Shown here in pieces: positions 61,226-64,000 of a stretch of 64,000 nt of DNA. The position numbers and the translations under genes were made by a program. The stretch is taken from positions 806,001 to 870,000 of the forward strand of contig JAWMQO010000001.1 of assembly GCA_033283325.1 (NCBI GenBank). Reading direction: 5' to 3'. Below the pieces are notes generated by a model that was not told the origin of the DNA, did no database searches, and worked only from the letters and a program-made list of their open reading frames with translations. The first letter of the stretch is position 1; each line of letters begins with the position of its first letter. This DNA comes from Mangrovimicrobium sp033283325. GTDB lineage: Bacteria > Pseudomonadota > Gammaproteobacteria > Pseudomonadales > Halieaceae.

Positions 61226-62596
61226 TCAGTCATCCGCCCCGGTCAGTCGGCGCGGATCGAGTAATTCGGCCAGTTCCTCCCGGGGCAGGCCGGTTTCCTC
61301 CACCGCGACCTCGAGCACCGGCCGCTCCTCGTGGTAGGCGCGCTTGGCTATGGCGGCGGCTTTCTCGTAACCGACACGGGCGTTGAGGGCGGTGACGAGG
61401 ATCGGGTTCGCCGCGAGATTCGCCTCCACCCGCGCCACGTTCACGCTGAAACCGCCGATGCAGCGGGCAGTGCCCTCGCAGGCCCAGCGCAGACCGTCGA
61501 GGCTGGCGTGCAGTTTTTCCGCGATCAGCGGCAGCATCACATTGAGCTGGAAGCTTCCCGACTGGGCGGCCAGGGCGATACTGGCGTCGTTGCCGATCAC
61601 GTCGGCGGCAACCATCAGGGCGGCTTCCGGCAGCACCGGGTTGACCTTGCCCGGCATGATCGAGGAACCGGGCTGCAGCGCTTCCAGGGTGATCTCCGAG
61701 AGGCCCGAGAGGGGGCCGGAGGACATCCAGCGCAGGTCGTTGTTGATCTTGGTGAGGACCACTGCCAGGGCCCGCAATGCGGCCGAGAGTTCCAGCGCGC
61801 AGTCCTGTCCGGCCATGCGGGAAAAGGGGTTTTCCGCTGCCTGCAAGGACAGTCCGCTAGCCTCGGCGAGGCGGGCGACGCAGAGCGCCGGGAACCCGGA
61901 GGGGACATTGACCCCGGTGCCGACGGCGGAACCGCCCAGCGGTAGGCTCCCTAGGCGGCCCTGCAGGTCCGCCAGGCGCTGCTCGCACTCCTTCAACTGC
62001 GTGGCCCAGGCGCCCATCTCCTGGCCGAAGGTCAGCGGCATCGCGTCCATCAGGTGGGTACGGCCAGTCTTGGTAATCCCGTCGAGTTCCGCCGCACGGC
62101 CCTCGATGGTTTGGCGCAGTCGGAGCATTGCGGGAGTCAGTTCATTGACCAGGGTGGCCAGCGCGGAAAGCTGGATACTGCTGGGGACGACGTCGTTGCT
62201 GCTCTGGCTGCAGTTGACGTGATCGTTGGGGTGCACCGCTTGCCCGCTGGCTTCGCTGGCGAGGTGGGCGAGCACTTCGTTCATGTTCATGTTGCTGCTG
62301 GTGCCGGAGCCGGTCTGGAACACGGTCAGGGGAAACTGCGCACTGTGCTCCCCGGACGCTACTTGCGCCGCGGCCGCGCTCACCGCGTCGGCGATGCCGG
62401 CGTCGAGGGCGCCACAGTCCCTGTTGGCCTGCGCCGCGGCGCCTTTGATTTGCGCCAGGGCGCGAATAAAAGCTGCCGGCATGGGGCGTGAGCTGAGGCC
62501 GAAATTATTCAGCGCCCGTTGCGTCTGCGCGCCGTAGAGGGCTTCGGCCGCTACGGCTACCTCGCCCATGCTGTCCCGCTCGATGCGCTCAGTCAT
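61226..62596 (-). CDS. fumC: class II fumarate hydratase
   Basis: A 456-residue protein. The superfamily signature 'GSSIMPGKVNP' (about 315) with its catalytic Ser is clear, as are 'TGSGTSSNMNMNEVLA', 'NCSQSSNDVVPSS' and 'KTGRTHLMDAMPLTFGQE'. It hydrates fumarate to malate in the TCA cycle without an iron-sulfur cluster. It is divergent from acnA across 85 bp, so two TCA genes share a control region. Confidence 0.96.
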   Translation of the reverse strand: MTERIERDSMGEVAVAAEALYGAQTQRALNNFGLSSRPMPAAFIRALAQIKGAAAQANRDCGALDAGIADAVSAAAAQVASGEHSAQFPLTVFQTGSGTSSNMNMNEVLAHLASEASGQAVHPNDHVNCSQSSNDVVPSSIQLSALATLVNELTPAMLRLRQTIEGRAAELDGITKTGRTHLMDAMPLTFGQEMGAWATQLKECEQRLADLQGRLGSLPLGGSAVGTGVNVPSGFPALCVARLAEASGLSLQAAENPFSRMAGQDCALELSAALRALAVVLTKINNDLRWMSSGPLSGLSEITLEALQPGSSIMPGKVNPVLPEAALMVAADVIGNDASIALAAQSGSFQLNVMLPLIAEKLHASLDGLRWACEGTARCIGGFSVNVARVEANLAANPILVTALNARVGYEKAAAIAKRAYHEERPVLEVAVEETGLPREELAELLDPRRLTGADD

Positions 62597-62681
62597 GTTT
62601 TCCCGCTCCTGCTATAGTTACCGGACACACACCCAAAGCATAGCCCGGCGTCCTTGTGCCGGGCCAGTCCGGAGGTTTTTC

Positions 62682-64000
62682 ATGAGCAGCCGCTATCCGC
62701 GGGAAAAGACACTTCACATCGACGGCACGGACTACACCATCTTCCCCTTCGATGAACTGGAGGCGCCCGGCGATGCCTCCACCCTGCCTTTTTCGCTGAA
62801 GATCCTGCTCGAGAACCTGCTGCGCCATGGCGCCGAGGATTATGTCACCGACGATGATATCGAGGCCTTGCTGGCCTGGGACCCGCAGGCGGAGCCTACC
62901 CAGGAGATCGCCTTCGTGCCGGCGCGGGTCCTGCTGCAGGATTTCACCGGCGTGCCGGCCATCGTCGATCTCGCCGCGATGCGCGACGCCATGGTCGAAC
63001 TGGGCGGTGACGCCTCGAAGATCAATCCGCTTTCCCCGGTGGAACTGGTCATCGACCACTCGGTGATGGTCGATTACTTCGGCAGCGAGGATTCGCTGGA
63101 GAAGAACACCGAGGTGGAAATCGAGCGCAACCTGGAGCGTTACCGCTTCCTGCGCTGGGGCCAGCAGGCCTTCGATAACTTCCGGGTGGTGCCGCCGGGC
63201 ACCGGCATCGTTCACCAGGTAAACCTGGAATACCTGGCCCGGGGTGTATTCACCGCGGAGCAGGGCGGACGCCAGCTCGCCTACCCGGACACCCTGGTGG
63301 GCACCGATTCCCACACTACCATGATCAACGGCCTCGGCGTTCTCGGCTGGGGCGTGGGCGGTATCGAGGCGGAGGCCGCGATGCTCGGCCAGCCCGTCAC
63401 CATGCTGATCCCGCAGGTCGTGGGTTTTCGCATCACCGGCAAGATGCCCGAGGGCGCGACGGCGACCGACCTGGTGCTGACGGTCACCGAGCAACTGCGC
63501 AAGCACGGCGTGGTGGGCAAGTTCGTCGAATTCTTCGGCCCCGGACTGCCCAGCCTCACCCTTGCGGACCGCGCCACCATCGCCAACATGGCGCCGGAAT
63601 ACGGCGCCACCTGCGGAATCTTCCCGGTGGACGAAAAGACTCTCGAATACCTCGAGCTCACCGGGCGCGACGCGACGCAACTGCAACTGATCGAGCAGTA
63701 CATGAAAGCGATGGGGCTGTGGCACGACGACAGCACCCCCGACGCCCGCTACAGCTCGGAACTCAGCCTCGACCTGGGCAGCGTGGAGCCCTCCCTCGCC
63801 GGGCCCAAGCGCCCCCAGGACCGCATTCCACTGAGTGGGGCCAGCGCGGGCTTCCAGCAGGCGCTGCGGGAATTCCACGAATTGCGGGTCGCGCCCGCCG
63901 AGGAGAGCGAGTGGGCGGAGGAGGGCGGCAGTCCGGCCGCCGCCGAGGCTCACCAGGGCGTGGAGGTCAGTCGCGATGGCGAGACGTTCCACCTCGACCA
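62682..64000 (+). CDS. acnA: aconitate hydratase A (3' truncated by window)
   Basis: The frame from ATG 62682 (with 'ggagg' eight bases upstream) stays open to the window edge, about 440 residues. It begins 'MSSRYPREKTLHIDGTDYTI' and contains 'VELVIDHSVMVDYFG', 'NLEYLARGVF', 'DTLVGTDSHTTMINGLGVLG' and 'NMAPEYGATCGIFPVDE', all diagnostic of the AcnA/IRP aconitase family. The cluster cysteines near 'CTNTS' lie downstream of the present window. It is the second aconitase of this genome, often induced under oxidative or iron stress. Confidence 0.96.
   Translation, partial: MSSRYPREKTLHIDGTDYTIFPFDELEAPGDASTLPFSLKILLENLLRHGAEDYVTDDDIEALLAWDPQAEPTQEIAFVPARVLLQDFTGVPAIVDLAAMRDAMVELGGDASKINPLSPVELVIDHSVMVDYFGSEDSLEKNTEVEIERNLERYRFLRWGQQAFDNFRVVPPGTGIVHQVNLEYLARGVFTAEQGGRQLAYPDTLVGTDSHTTMINGLGVLGWGVGGIEAEAAMLGQPVTMLIPQVVGFRITGKMPEGATATDLVLTVTEQLRKHGVVGKFVEFFGPGLPSLTLADRATIANMAPEYGATCGIFPVDEKTLEYLELTGRDATQLQLIEQYMKAMGLWHDDSTPDARYSSELSLDLGSVEPSLAGPKRPQDRIPLSGASAGFQQALREFHELRVAPAEESEWAEEGGSPAAAEAHQGVEVSRDGETFHLD

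Noticed and set aside
62589..63992. 467-codon minus-strand frame at the right end
   Set aside because: Antisense shadow of the partial acnA, which has a ribosome site and aconitase motifs and simply lacks a stop within the window.

Overview
The window looks like chromosome from a marine gammaproteobacterium of the Cellvibrionales/Halieaceae type. This is an inference from high GC in the core genes, the housekeeping sets (ppiB-lpxH facing glnS-cysS; folD next to tRNA-Pro; tRNA-His and tRNA-Arg nearby; acnB, fumC, acnA), several secreted proteins with PEP-CTERM/IPTL-like sorting tails, and lithotrophic-style sulfide genes. No rRNA or marker phylogeny is available to confirm it.

Layout. (1) 1-1903: the C-terminal end of a repetitive secreted 'choice-of-anchor D' protein with a 360-bp tandem repeat. 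Its 3' end runs into a decayed REP-associated (RAYT-type) transposase element with inverted ends. (2) 1922-10344: an accessory island of lower GC built from cassettes. Related short repeats (A/B units) sit just 3' of three minus-strand gene clusters. Cassette 1 holds a UDG-like protein, a GIY-YIG protein, an HNH nuclease and a membrane-anchored Mrr-like nuclease. Cassette 2 holds an XRE/ImmA regulator pair divergent from a ubiquitin-like conjugation operon: a 38-codon His/Gly peptide ending in Gly, a fused E2-E1 enzyme carrying an apparent +1 frameshift, and a JAMM peptidase. Next come a membrane protein and a methyltransferase. This operon is the best candidate for an undescribed system. (3) 10524-14476: acnB, a DUF1289 protein and miaE. 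(4) 14739-22066: a sulfide/sulfane-sulfur detoxification locus. It has a FisR-like sigma-54 activator with the three-cysteine sensor spacing and a divergent -24/-12 promoter. The operon encodes a persulfide dioxygenase-like hydrolase, a DUF442-SQR fusion, a SulP transporter, OsmC and two YeeE/YedE half-transporters. (5) 22446-26943: lpxH, ppiB, glnS, cysS. (6) 27074-43650: secreted and outer-membrane proteins, a CadC-like TPR regulator, a di-haem oxidoreductase, a Na/Pi cotransporter, an MFS transporter, folD, tRNA-Pro, a P450 with an extra C-terminal domain, tRNA-His, a LysR regulator and a small TPR protein.

(7) 43776-54345: a 10.6-kb integrative element in tRNA-Arg(TCT), bounded by a perfect 45-bp direct repeat. 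It encodes a tyrosine integrase, AlpA-like and Mor-like regulators, a small probable replication protein next to iteron-like repeats, and one ClpP-like protease/major capsid fusion. No portal, terminase or tail genes are seen, so it reads as a capsid-encoding phage satellite. Its cargo (a nucleoside-deoxyribosyltransferase/TIR-like protein, a broken small membrane protein and a KAP NTPase) looks like anti-phage defence. (8) 54536-64000: two phospholipase-D family proteins, secreted proteins, a glycosidase-like protein behind a c-di-GMP-I (GEMM) riboswitch, fumC and the start of acnA.

Limits: all calls come from reading motifs and translation; no database search or folding program was run.
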